Shown: positions 1 to 12,300, counted from the stretch's first letter. The stretch is DNA of 64,000 nucleotides from Physcomitrium patens (GCF_000002425.4 NC_037255.1:13917626-13981625), one strand, 5' to 3'. Made by a program: numbers and translations. Notes: a model not told the origin generated them from the sequence alone.

Positions 1-183
1 GTCCCTCGTATTAGATCGGGAAAATTACTGTGTGCAAGTCCACACAAGCCAATGAATGTGATCGAGAGAATCAGAGATAAGTATTATCCATCTATGTTGT
101 CTTGTGATTGTGGGTGTGGATCGAAGCTCCAGCATGGTATCTGTGAAGCCGATTGTTTGGATCTTTTCACTGCCTTCACTTAG
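1..183 (+). CDS. C-terminal tail of an unrecognised gene, cut by the window start
   Basis: Frame 1 is open from the first base to a TAG at 181-183, giving 60 residues. The tail is cysteine-rich: the segment CDCGCGSKLQHGICEADC holds six cysteines in 18 residues, and it ends in LDLFTAFT. Base composition here (about 45-50% GC) is clearly higher than in the AT-rich spacer after 480, and a canonical AATAAA lies about 57 bp past the stop. These three facts suggest the last exon of a host gene whose body lies left of the window. An intron acceptor could lie inside the first bases, so the true exon start is unknown. I do not recognise the family. The cysteine cluster could bind metal or form disulfides, but that is inference only. 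Confidence 0.4.
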   Translation, partial: VPRIRSGKLLCASPHKPMNVIERIRDKYYPSMLSCDCGCGSKLQHGICEADCLDLFTAFT

Positions 184-239
184 CCTGAACAACCCTGCCT
201 CTCAGTCACACGTGTTAGTCTTTATGAATACAGATCATG

Positions 240-245
240 AATAAA
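240..245 (+). terminator. AATAAA polyadenylation signal
   Basis: A perfect AATAAA hexamer lies about 57 bp after the TAG of the partial ORF at 1-183. It is a plausible near-upstream polyadenylation element for that gene. In AT-rich plant DNA the hexamer is also common by chance. Confidence 0.3.
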
Positions 246-1287
246 TTGACTGTATCAGTGCGAGTCGATTGCTGTGCAGTTTCACCAGAGTGGGATCCTG
301 AACCTGATTAGACTCGTCGTAACTATCTCTGTTGTGACTCATTGTTCGTGTTCTGTATTGTGGTGATAGCAAGTCTGTCTGGTAACCTGATCAGCATGGG
401 TCATGTTCCAGTATGGATGTACGAGAGTTGATTAAGTACATAAACTTCACATTAAGTATAAAAGTTAACATTGAAGATAGTTATGGCTTTGTGATTTTGT
501 ATCAATTTCTAGCAAATCTCTTCCTGGAGAATATGTATATATATATTTATATACATGTGTGTACACACACTTGTTTTTAAGACGAAAACCATAATCTCAA
601 GTTTCAACAATAAACTCACATGCATTTCAATTGGTAGCTGTTTATTTAAATGTTTCACTTGTGTGAATGTATGTTAAATAGTACGTGTATGCTCAACTTG
701 CATCACATGTTTCTTAATACAAATATTTACAAATCATCCATTTCTCTTTCAAGAGGAAAAATATATATGGAGAAAATCACCTCAAGAAGAAGAAAGAGAT
801 AAACAGCAAAGGATGTCCAATTTTAAGTGAACATTGGCTGTTGCAATTGCCACTAGTGCATCGACAAGGTACTTTAGTTGTACACAACCATGACTGGGCA
901 CTAATTTCTTTTTACTCCTTCCTTCCTTATACACAACCAACTCTACGAATATAATTAAAAATATTAAAAAAAAAAAAATTGAAAGAAAAATAGATTATAC
1001 ATAAAAAAGTTTAAAATAAATAATTATAATTAGATGTTTGAAACTTATTAAAACTACTGTAATGAGTTTTCTTAAGATAATACATTTTTAAAATTTTCAT
1101 GTTGTATATATTAATTTAAAAAAATTGAGAAACTCTCGACTTATTTCAAAAAGTTTAATTTATTTTCACTAGATTTTTCGAAATTTAAATCTATATTTTT
1201 ATTATTATAATATTTTTTTGCATATTTTACATAAAATATTTTTGATACACTGAATTATGTTTAAAAGACTATTAATACATTAATCAT

Positions 1288-1289
<2 letters not shown>

Positions 1290-1324
<35 letters not shown>
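1290..1324. repeat. (TA)n microsatellite
   Basis: Uninterrupted TA dinucleotide tract of about 17 units, directly visible. Similar shorter (TA)n tracts lie near 1965-1986 and 2143-2170. Confidence 0.9.
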
Positions 1325-1328
<4 letters not shown>

Positions 1329-2136
1329 CACATACACATATTAAATTAAAAAATCAAGATATCTAAGATATCAGAATTTCTAAAAAATTCACTTAAATAA
1401 AATTCGATGAAAAATTATATACATCATAAGAATGTAATATATTGATATTATTTGATTAAAATTTCTATTTCAAGTGTCACTAATTTTTTTAGATTTATAG
1501 TTTTATATAATATCATTGAAATTATTAAGCATTTTTTTTAAAGTACAAAATATCTTTTAAAAAAATGTTAAAATTTTTAAATTTGGGATTATAGAAAAAA
1601 ACTAAAAAATATTATAATATTTATATTAAAATGAAATATTCAAAGTGTATGATATAATTTGTTTAAAGAAATACAACTTTATAAATAAAGATTTATATTA
1701 ATAATATCTATTAAGTGACTAGATACAACTTTTTGGAATATATTTATATTATATATATAAAATATATATCTATAAATTTTATGTATATTTGTTTAAATAT
1801 TTTTGTTAAACAATATATTGATGTATACATATGTGTATATGAATTTTTTTCTTCTGGTTTATTTTTTAATGTTTGTGTTTTGTAAAGACAATTTTTTTTA
1901 TTTAGTTATAAAATTATTTTCTATACTATTTTTATATTACTTGTAAAAAAGTATGTTGAAATAAATATATATATATATATATATATAAATATATATTTAT
2001 TATATAATATTTTGAATTGCAATCATTCTTTAAAAGTATGTTTATATGTATTTAGAATAAAAACCCATTTAGTATTTTGATAGTATTTTTTTTTTTAATT
2101 TTTTTATTGGTTGTTGCAAATAAATTTATAAATATG

Positions 2137-2177
<41 letters not shown>

Positions 2178-2664
2178 TTAAAATCTATAAAATCTATACA
2201 ATTTGTTTCTATTTATTATAAAGTATATTATAAAAATTTACTATTTAATCATTTTTTCATTCTTATATGCTAAGTCATGTAAATAAAAATTGCAAATAAG
2301 AATATAACCTCCTTTTATACCTTATTTATAGCATTTTACTATCACTTTATACTGATAACTTGAGAAGAATTCATTATCAATTACGTTTAAGTTAAACTCA
2401 TCAATAAATGTAATCAGATCTTTTCTAACAGAACAAATGACCTTTTTTGCCACTAGCAATAAAGCATTCAACAAAATTACGAAAACCAATGAGTACTCTC
2501 TCCCAGTGATCTCTAGATTAATTTGTATTAAGAGATTCACTAATTTAATCTCAAAGTTTCTTTTTTTCATGGTTGTGGCGATGAAGTCTTGCCGACATGG
2601 GTGCAAGCCAGACGATGCAGACACATCAGATCACATTACCGACTGTGAAGGAGTACACACACCG

Positions 2665-2690
2665 TATATATATATATATATATATATATA
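2665..2690. repeat. (TA)n microsatellite
   Basis: Uninterrupted TA tract of about 13 units. It produces spurious repetitive ORFs (YIYIYI) in both directions. Confidence 0.85.
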
Positions 2691-3216
2691 AAACTGAATA
2701 AATTGATGGATAGATAGAAAAACTCTGTTGCAGTTTTATCTCAAAATGGAAGACCTCTATGCACATCACCCCATTGAACCCATGATTCATCGCTACCAGT
2801 GGTGCCGAACACTGCCTCCCTTTCCGAAAGCGAGAATTTCCACAAGCTCCACAAACCATAGTGCATCTAAGCTACGAATGCACAACTTATTTACCCCATG
2901 TTCACAGCTTCATTATCTCCGAATCAGCAGGGCAGGTTGGAGTCATAACAAACATCACGGCGCATGTGAAAATCTGGAAAACAGTTGTGTGTTACTCGGG
3001 AGAATCGCAATTCTAACAGAGAATGAGAGGAAATAGCAGCATTACAGACATATAGAGGAGAACGAAGAGCGGCGATGGTGACTGCCTCTTGAAGGTCATG
3101 CTGGTTGACTGCAGAGGGTAGTTCCCCGCACAGTACCCATCCTGCACAGACACGGGCTGTGGTGAGCAATGCTAGTCTATGACGATGCAATTACATAAGG
3201 GAGCTTTGAAGTAAGG

Positions 3217-5345
3217 TTAAGAGTTTTGCAACTGGGTTGGTGTTGGTTTGAAAGAGAGTTGGAGGAATGGACATATTTGTACCCCTGCTGTGCACATGAG
3301 AGGTCCCGAATCGCTAGTGATGATCTCCACCAAGGATGCCGGACGAGCTGACAAACTCATGGCTTTGTTGTACACTGATGCTCCGCCGTTGGCTCCAGAG
3401 CTTTCGAATGTGGCACCGTTGAAGAGCAAGTCACCACTCGAGGCCCAGTTCCAGTTTTCCTCGCCACCGTAGTCATTGCCCCCATCATCCACGCGCTTTG
3501 TCACCTGCAGACATCATCTTGTCATAGACAGATCTTGTCGGTGAATGTGCTTGGATCATGTTGCTTTTTGTTGGTTGATATGTCGTTTGTATGCAGGTAA
3601 ACACATGATCATGCACGAGGAGTGATTGTTTGAAGTTATTGAACCTCCTTATTTTTTGATGCCACGAATCGATTCCCCTCACTGAGAAATGTAGGGTCTT
3701 CACTCCCTCCAATGGCGTACATTCCCCAACCTGATGGGTAGTCGTTATTGACTACATGACAATACCCAAAACGCATCCTTCACAAAACGAAAGAGACTCA
3801 ACTAACGATCAACCCAAAAAATCTTTTCCCAATAGAGGTAGCGAGTGAATCAGAATCCTTTACAGGCATGTTCCAGTCTGAAGCTCAACAAAAGCATGTG
3901 TTGTCTGATTCAATGAGCAACGCTTAGTTTGCAAGAATGATATGCTTCAGAAACACCAACCTAAACATGTTCGCGGAGTACAAACCTTTCAGACGTTTCA
4001 AAACTTATCATACATACCTGGGGAGGCGCTGCATAAGGTTTGGTCCGAAGTGGTTGAATGCGACGGTAACAGTCATGTCTCTATCTTCAGTGTCTTGCTT
4101 GTGTGCTCCAAACAACATAGCCTGTCACCATCACCCAATGGACACATGATTGTTTCCTCCCTCTCTCATTCAACTGACCTTCAAACAAAGAAAAAACAAA
4201 GAGTGTAGAAAACAATGTAGAGTGTACCAATAACAAACAATGCAAGAACAGTGAATCGATCGATCGTACCTTGTCGTGATTGCTGAAATAGCAATTCGAC
4301 ACAGTGATCCTGGTACTCCCACGGATAGCGTCCACGAGCCCATCGTCAGCCTTGGAGAAGAAACAATGATCCACCCAAACATCATGACTAGTGAAGATGG
4401 CAATGGCGGTGCCATCTGTTTTATCTCGGTGCCCCACATGAGTCGGGCTGCTCCGAATCACAGCAGGACCTGTGGGGACGATGTTGTGGAAATGAATCCC
4501 GTGCACTATGATATTTTGCACAAACTGGATTTTCAGCCCAGCTCCATCCGAGAGGTGGACGTTCGCCCCGCGGCCATCGATAGTTTTGTACGAGGTCAAG
4601 ATGAGCTCGTTCTTGAGCTTGATCTTCATGTTCCTGTCAAAAACGATCCACAGGGGCTCTTCTTGCAGCACACCGTAGCGGAGAGTGCCCTCCTTGGGGT
4701 TCACGACATTGTCGTCGCTGTCGTCTGTAACGACGTATACTCGGCCTTCTTTCCCACCGGCAGCATTTTTACCGAATCCAATAGCGCAATCCGCTAGCGC
4801 TTGGCGGTCGTTGTGCCAGTTGGAATCGGAACGCCAGCAATCGTCCACCGGATTCCCATTGGCAGAAGCGAGAATACGCCGAGTGGAGTTCTTCTTTCTT
4901 TCCACGTAACTACAGAATGGCATCACGACGATCAACGCTCAGCTGTTATCCCGTTTCAGATATAATCCTGCTTAATCTCTACAAGAGAATCATTCGCAAA
5001 AAAAAAAAAAAAGAAAAAAAAGAAGAAGAAAAAAGGTCGCGCTTCGATTGACAACAAGAAAGTTTCCAAAAACGCGAAAAAAATGTTTTTCGAATTCTGA
5101 CATTATGGTCTCAATATTCTGCAATAGCTCAAATTGAAACCTGGAAGTTGTGCAAAGAGAGACGATACAGAAGGGACGAAGAGAACCTACTGAGGGTCGA
5201 TAGTCTCCAGCACCTTGGACAAGAAGAGGTCGGCAGATGCAGGCAGCTGAGTCATTGTGAGATCCTCATCCATAAGCAGGTGCGCCTGGGTGCAATGCGC
5301 CCACCACGCCGTTGCAGCTACTGCAGCAAGCAAGAACCACTCCAT
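3217..5345 (-). CDS. Secreted pectate lyase (polysaccharide lyase family 1), five exons
   Basis: Cleaves de-esterified homogalacturonan by Ca2+-dependent beta-elimination in the cell wall. Exons on the minus strand: 5345-5191, 4909-4270, 4121-4018, 3777-3645 and 3504-3217. All introns are GT-AG and reading phase is kept throughout, giving 439 residues, the usual plant length. Residues 1-21 ([21 protein letters not shown]) form a clear signal peptide; an in-frame ATG at 5381 would add 12 residues and bury it, so 5345 is preferred. PL1 hallmarks: [11 protein letters not shown] in the middle, DVWVDH at about 228-233 followed by [16 protein letters not shown] at the end of exon 2, the catalytic-arginine segment RLPRMRFG at about 297-304, then HVVNNDY and [10 protein letters not shown]-terminal [19 protein letters not shown] segment follows. 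No key residue appears missing, so it should be active. The specific paralogue cannot be named. Confidence 0.93.
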
Positions 5346-6974
5346 CGCTGCTTCAACTACGCCGCAACTGTAGCTGCTCACAAATCAGCCTGTTCTACTC
5401 TCCACTGACCTGCTGTATGCTTCGGCCAAATCTGTTGTCAATCTCAAGAGTATGGACAGGTATCCATGAAATGAATACATTCCAGTTGATACACTAGCTC
5501 GCAAATGGCGATTGATGTGCCAGCTCTAAAACGATCCTTCATTATAACTGGCTCTTCTAAAGCTGCTCTCGTGAAAGGGTAGAGCTAGAGATTGAAAGTA
5601 GTGCATAAAGTTCTAAGAAACCTGCATTAAGCAGGAATGATTAACAGAAACCCATGACCAAAGAACCAAAATAACAGTCAACAAGTCGATTGTCAAAGAT
5701 TCTAAGCCATGGCAACAAAGCTTAGAGACTGTCAGAACTACTGCTTTCAAATTGTAGCCCACCATCTCCAATAAAAATGCGGCCCTACACAGAGAAAAAC
5801 AATCTCCTCAACTGTAGGCGCTCGCTGATCATGTCAGTAATCAGCCTTGCCACCACCTCACACCGCTAGCTGCAGCTAATTCGAAAGTAGAGCTTATTTT
5901 CGCAACAACTTCAAAAACCTGACAGATAGACTCCAGTTCCCTCGCTAAGTCCAAACTGGTCCTCTAAGTCTGCCGACCGAGCAGTGGCGAACCAGTATCA
6001 TCAGCGTACAAGCACCCCAATCTGCCTCCCTCCCCCTACCATTCCTCCCTATCACCATCCTCGTCCTTTTCCCTCTACGCTAGCTTCATGTCAGGTCTTA
6101 TGAGACTCATGCATAAGTGGTACGGCGAGCTTGATTGTGGACACTGACAATCAAGGCCTCGCATCTTCTAAGTAGAATCTAGAAATGTATCCAGAAATGA
6201 ACCACAGCGTGACAGCCCACAAGACCCTGGTAATGGATGGAGACTACTACGGCTTTCAAGCCTTGATGCACGTATTAAGATACAGCTCCAAAGAATGCTT
6301 TTTATGTGGGTGTGGTTTGAAAAACACAAGCACGAAATTTGATTGGAGGTACAAACCAGAAACCCATTGACGAGGTTTAGGCAGTTTGGGTGGAGTTTGC
6401 ATCTCGAAGCATCAATAAATGTTGCAACTTGTCCCAAGTGAATAATAGTCTCGATGACTACAAATTCTTACATGTGTGTAGTGGATTACCAATCTATGAC
6501 TTGAAACCAATGTCGTATATTCTTCGCTTGTCATCGAAGGTGATAATGGAGTCTTCTTTGAAGATGATTAATTCTGCCATCAGCAGAAATCTGGATGTTT
6601 GACTGTCAGCTTGCACGTCTGGGCATTGTTATCTGTCACGACAACACCCAAATCCTTCAGCACCAGGCTCATGGCTGATGTAATGATACTTATCACTCTG
6701 AACACACTTTCTCAAATTAAAGCGTCAGAGAAAGAAAATCCACGCCACATACGTAGCCTCTCTTTAGCGATGTACATCTCTGCGAATACGGCCAGAGTGA
6801 GTGTTCCATTACATCTGTAAATGAATCGCGATCAACCGAGTATACCAAAAAACCAAATTTTCATATACCTTAGTCATGTTTTTGGAAAGTATGCTTGCTT
6901 GTAATAATCAGTGAGTGCATCATTGTCCATGGTATTACGAATTGTACTCCCTAGAGCATTTATTTTTCTATATG
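5346..6974. other. Upstream region of the pectate lyase; no gene recognised
   Basis: This 1.6 kb of moderate GC should hold the promoter and 5' leader of the leftward pectate lyase. I see no convincing TATA box at a fixed distance and no ORF with protein-family character. The short ORFs around 6168-6820 on both strands lack supporting splice structure or motifs. Confidence 0.5.
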
Positions 6975-7256
6975 TTAAATTGAATTTCTCACTGTATTGA
7001 ATCAAGACATAGAATACATCCAGCTCGAAGAGCATGATTAGCACAACAATTAGAAGTGCTTATGTACATTTCCTATCCAAATAATGAAAAAAATTAGAGA
7101 GACCAAATTTAGTGTAATTAGGCTGAAGACAGCAAGTGTGACACTGGGCTTTGTACATTGGTCAACATCAATTGAGCCATGTCAAAAATAATAAAGTGAC
7201 GGCATTAGTATTGAACGGTGTTCAACAAAGCATGGATGAATGAGTTTCATTCAACA
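6975..7256 (-). repeat. Element F left repeat, probable 3' LTR
   Basis: Begins TGTTAAATTG and ends TTCAACA on +. It aligns along its length with 55013-55302, with many C/T and G/A differences. A purine-rich tract on the minus strand abuts its right side. The alternative is a dispersed non-LTR repeat that happens to flank the stack. Confidence 0.6.
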
Positions 7257-8219
7257 TTCCCTCTTGCACTCAACCGTCATATAGACAACATGTTGCAACA
7301 CATATTTCTATTATCAAATACAATTCAGATGTTGCAAACATAGGTGGATGATTTAAAAGTTATAAATAATTCTTCTCATTTAGATTGTTGTAGTGGTTTT
7401 TTAAAAGTCAATATATTTTTAGGGTTTTTTCATTCTTGAGTGTTGAGATTAGTACAATGAGAAATTTTCTCAATTCAAATAAGGATCTTTTTTGTGTTGC
7501 TTTATTGTTTTTTGTGATTTGATCCTTGTTCAAACTATTGTTTATTTGATATGATCTCTGAGAGGATTTTTTAGCTATAAAACTAACAACCAACTCTTGA
7601 CTACTTCTAAAGATATGTTTGAAGAAAGAAGTTTCTACAAGGTTTGTTAGGCAAATCTTTTTTATGTTTATTTTTTTAAAATATCATATAATTTTGATTT
7701 CTTTGCAAATTATGACTACAAATTTCAACTTAAAAACATATTGTGTAGCTTGGCTTGATTAATCTTTTTAATTAAGCCAACCTGCACAACATGTTTTTAA
7801 GTTTGTAAGGAAGAATTACAATGATAATTTTTTATTTTAAAAAATTTATATAATATATTTTCTAATCCTAATAAATAATAGGATAATAAGTTTAGTAAAT
7901 TAAATCCTAGATCTTTTAATTCTAATGACAAGTTTATCAAGAAAGAGCTTAAGATTGATAGCTTAACAACTCTAGAATGAGTTAGGGTTATGTTTTGTTG
8001 ATTTTTATTAAAGAAATCTTTTGTATTCCAAGTACTTCTCTAAGTCTTTGAAAACTAGTGCTTGCTACAAATTTAACAAGAATGTTTGCATCTTATTGAG
8101 AAATAAGAATATATTTTATTTGATTTTTTTTTTAATATTTTTTAAAAAAATGATACAATACTTCAAAGTCTTTTGTTCTTGCATGTAATATAAGAATGTA
8201 TACCAAATTTATGCAATTT

Positions 8220-8480
8220 TTTTTCTTGATCAATATTTGTGATGGTTCATCTTGTATAATTTTTAATTCTTAAAATATGTCTTGCAAATAGATTATATTG
8301 CAAGCAACATTAGATAAAACTTTGTACTTAGATTTGGTCATATTTAATATAATTATTAATTTTTGTTTTGACTTCTAATAAATTGTGGCATTTGAAAGTT
8401 TAGATATCATTTCAAAAATAGGCATTTTAGTATCTATACATCTTTCATAATTAGTATCAATAAATATAATAAATACTATT
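8220..8480 (-). pseudogene. Ty1/copia RNase H remnant (element F)
   Basis: The minus-strand translation keeps the family pattern of copia RNase H: an IDTK segment, then LSNATIY and KSKQK, then LSNVAC followed by IIYLQ and QDEPS. In intact copia elements the corresponding places read D-x-RKSTSG, ISW-SKKQ, LS-AACEAIWL and QDEPT. This remnant fixes the class and orientation of the outermost element. It is fossil sequence with multiple breaks. Confidence 0.7.
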
Positions 8481-8722
8481 ATTTTATTTTATTTATTTTT
8501 AAAATAATAAACCATCATCACCTATTATTGTTAGATTTTATAAGATTCTTTTGATTGAATTAAATGAGATTCTTGAGATACAATGATAAATTTTCTAATA
8601 AATTTTATTATATAAATAATATCAATTTTGATAATAGTAGTAAAGATTAGGTATCTAAATAAGGCTTAGTAAAGGTCGATCAACTTCTCGATATACTCGA
8701 ATATGCCAACAAGCATGCAATC

Positions 8723-9119
8723 TGTTAGGGACATAATCCTTAGAACCTTCTAGAGACAAGTTTCTAGAACCTTCTAGAAGCAAGTCTCTGGAACCTTCTA
8801 GAAGCTTCTTAGTTGGTAGAAGATATTAGGGACATAGTCCTTAGAACCTTCTAGAGATAAGTTTCTAGAACCTTCTAGAAGCAAGTCTCTGGAACTTCTA
8901 GAAGCTTCCTAGTTGGTAGAAGTTGCTTGAGAAGCTTCCTAAATAGAAGTATATATTGGAATCGAGGCTGAAGAGTTCTTCAGTCTCGACAACACATCTC
9001 TTGGAGTTCTAGCTCACCTCTCTGGTGTTGTTCTTGTATTCATCTGATTAATCTAGTTCTTACCAGTTCTTCTTGAACTTCTTGTTAGATCTCGAGTCTA
9101 TATTTCTATGTCTGTGACA
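8723..9119 (+). repeat. Element A 5' LTR
   Basis: 397 bp, TG...CA. It contains two tandem copies of a unit of about 100 bp (starting near 8725 and 8827) rich in heat-shock elements, then a TATA box at about 8950-8958 and an inverted repeat at 8962-8988. Nearly identical to 14432-14829. Confidence 0.93.
8740..8925 (+). promoter_or_regulatory. Heat-shock-element arrays upstream of a TATA box in the LTR
   Basis: The heat-shock element consensus is alternating nGAAn and nTTCn units. Each ~100-bp unit of this LTR contains TTCtaGAAccTTCtaGAA and GAAccTTCtaGAAgcTTC, both perfect four-unit arrays, plus a shorter GAAccTTC. The second unit has one array altered by a 1-bp spacing change in the 5' LTR, whereas the 3' LTR keeps the full spacing. 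The TATA box GTATATATTGG follows within about 30 bp of the last array. HSF-driven transcription is inferred from the motif, as known for the Arabidopsis copia element ONSEN. Confidence 0.75.
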
Positions 9120-9399
9120 GTTTGTCAAGACTTGACTCACCTCAGATATCAGAGTTAGTTTCTTCCTCGTTATAGTGCGGATTACCCCTCTGCTTGGAAG
9201 TGTACTAGCATTTTAGAGGTTGCGGATTACCCTCCTCTAAACTGATACTTCTTTTGTTACAATATTGGAGTCTTATTCTTCTTGGAGAGAGTGGATTACC
9301 CCTTTTCTTGAAGCTCTTAAGGCATTTTAGAGGTTGCGGAGTACCCTCCTCTAAACCAATATTGTCTTCTTGTAGAGTCATTTCTGTCCTTCTTTTAAA

Positions 9400-12300
9400 A
9401 TGGCCGGGGGCCAAGACATTAGTATGACAGAAAGTTCGGAGTCCAAGTTGGATGCTATTATGAATGCCCTCGCTACGTTATCACAAAGAACTGCAGAGAT
9501 TGAAGGAGTCGTGGCAAGGCTTCATAATGATGGAGCATTTGGAATGGCACAATCTAGGTTGCACCAGCCTCAAACTTCTACACTTGGAGAAGCAACTTTG
9601 CCTCAAGTTCGATAAGCATCGCTGGTTCTACAACATAATGAGCCCCGAGTTAGCCTTCCGGACAAGTTCGATGGTACGCATTCCAAGTTTCAAGGATTTG
9701 TCAACCAAATGAGGTTGATAACAGTTTTATAGCCCGAACGCTATCCAACGGAGGAGTCACGTGTTGGGCTTATTAGAACCTTACTTACAAGACAAGCTCT
9801 ATCATGGTTTGCTCCTTTGTTTGAGAAACGATCCTCCATACTAAACAACTTTGAAACCTTCTTGGAGGCGTTTCCGGAAGCATTTGGTGAACACGACAAG
9901 GTTCGATGGACTAGAACAAAGATCTGGTCACTACGACAAGAGATGCGCTCTACATCAATCTATGCATCGGACTTCAGGTAATTAGCATGCAACAACAATT
10001 GAGATGAAGAAGCATTGATGAGTCAATTCTATTGGGGTTTAAGGGACGATATGAAGGATTTGTTATTAACTCTTCCTGATCCGCAAACGCTCAACGAAGC
10101 TATTAGCCAAGCTGTGAAGTATGATAATTGCCTATTTCAACGTCGCCAAGACCAACGTTCAAGACAACATACGGTTCGCCATGTCCCAACTATGTCGGCA
10201 AGCAACGTGAATTCACATTCAGAGATAGAAGACATGTAAATTGATGCGGTACGTATCAAATCCCTTACTCTAGAAGAAAAAAAGCGGTGCATGGAGGAAG
10301 ATCTATGCTTGTATTGCGGTGAAGAAGGCCACAAAGTTGGAAACTGCCCCAAGAAGCAAAATCGACGTATTGTCAAGACTAGAGGCACATTTATTCAGGA
10401 AAACAAGGATGCCCAGCCACAATAGGAACCGTGCGGTTGGACAGTGAAACATCACAACAACAACCAGGTTCATTTCTTTCCGCTCAACTTGCCTTTTGTT
10501 TTACAATTTCTTTGCTTATTGGCCCTCAGAAATTGAGAACCTTAGCATTATTAGATTCAGGAGCATCTGCTTATTTCTTAAACGAAGAATTTACGAAGCA
10601 TCGAAAGATCCCTTTAGTACAAAAATCCAAACCTGTTCACGTTGAGGTCATAGATGGGCGACCTTTATTGTCTGGTAGTGTCACCCATGAATCAGAACCT
10701 ATAGAAGTGACGTTTAAGGGCCATAGTAGTCATATTATTTTCAATATTATTAGAACTCTATCAAATCCTATTATTCTTGGTCTTTCTTGGTTGGAAAAGC
10801 ATAACACATCCATAGATTGGAAGTTGCGGAAGATGACTTTTCCCACAAAACCACCCAAGAGTAAGCCTAGTAGAAAATCTCGAATAGAAAAATCCTTATT
10901 TATTGGAGCAAGAGCATTTATAAGATCGTCCAAGGAAGGCACACTGTTTGTCATTTATGCAGCTCCAACGACCGAGGAGAAGATCTCGACAACAAGTATA
11001 CTGGAGCAATATAAGGATTTTAAAGACGTGTTTCAAAAGAAAAATACCGACATGCTATCAGAACACAGACCATATGATTGCGCCATAGACTTGCAGGAAG
11101 GAGCACAATCGCCTTTTGGCCCAATCTACAATCTATCGCAGACGGAGTTGGCGGAGTTGCGGAAGTACATTGACGAGAATCTAGCCAAGAACTTCATCTC
11201 TCATTCAAAATCGTCAACTGGAGCATCCATCTTATTTGTGAAGAAGAAAGATGGCTCATTGTGGATGTGCATGTACTATCGAGGCCTCAACAAGGGAACA
11301 AAGAAGAATCGTTACCCGTTACCCTTGATTTCTGGTCTCTTAGAACAACTTGGACATACAAGGATTTTTACAAAAATTGATCTAAGGAGAGCTTACAACC
11401 TCGTATGAATCAAAGAAGCAGATGAGTGGAAGACAGCGTTCCGTACAAGGTATAGCCATTTTGAGTATAATGTCATACCCTTTGGTCTTACCAATGCTCC
11501 ATCGATATTTCAACATATGATGAATGACATTTTCCGAGAGTACCTTAATGATTTCGTTATCATCTATTTGGATCATATTTTGATATTCTCCAAAAATGAG
11601 GAAGAGCATGAAAAGCACGTTCGTTTGGTCTTGTAGAAACTACGCGAGCGAGGACTATATGCCAAGTTGGTGTTTATTTCACTAAATAGAGATGGAGTTT
11701 TTGGAGTTTGTTGCGACTACAAAAGGCTTAAAGATGGATCCCAAGAAGGTGGAAGCAATCATGTCCAAGGAGGTTCCGAAGACGGTGAGAGACGTACAAT
11801 GTTTTCTTAGCTTTGCCAACTTCTATTGGATCTTCATCAAGAATTACTCTCAAGTTGCTGCTCCTCTCACTTGGTTGACATGCAAGGATAAGCTCGAATG
11901 GGGACCTCTAGCGGCGAAGGCGTTTCAAGACCTAAAAATCACATTTACTATGGCTCCAATCTTGGTACATCTAGACTTTACAAAGGCCTTTTATTTAGAA
12001 ACTGATGCTTCGGATTTTGCTTTAGGAGCTGTACTTTCAAAAATGAGAGAAGACAAGAAGCTCCATCCGGTTGCATTCTATTCTCGAAAGTTCGCTGCTG
12101 CTGAAATCAATTATGAGATCCATGATAAGGAACTTCTTGCTATAGTAGATTCTTTCCAAGAATGGCGTCACTTTCTTGAAGGAGCTGTACATCCAATGAC
12201 CATATACACAGATCACAAGAATTTGGAGTATTTCATGTCGGCTCGAGTTCTAAATCGACGTCAAGCTCGGTGGAGTATGTTGCTATCTTGGTTCGATTTT

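Larger units (their letters stand above)
480..3200. other. AT-rich intergenic spacer, no gene seen
   Basis: From about 480 to 2300 the sequence is very AT-rich with many A/T runs, and no ORF with recognisable protein character. From about 2430 to 3200 the GC content rises. The short ORFs there on both strands have no domain, no family resemblance and no consistent splice pattern, so I treat them as chance. The right end includes the 3' flank of the pectate lyase gene, which is transcribed leftward. Confidence 0.6.

Noticed and set aside
2437-3190. Overlapping short ORFs on both strands beside the (TA)n tract
   Set aside because: No recognisable family or intron structure, and partly made of the TA repeat (YIYIYI).
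4276-4797. 173-codon ORF on + across the pectate lyase exon
   Set aside because: It is the antisense shadow of exon 2 of the pectate lyase, whose minus-strand reading has clear PL1 motifs and good splice sites.
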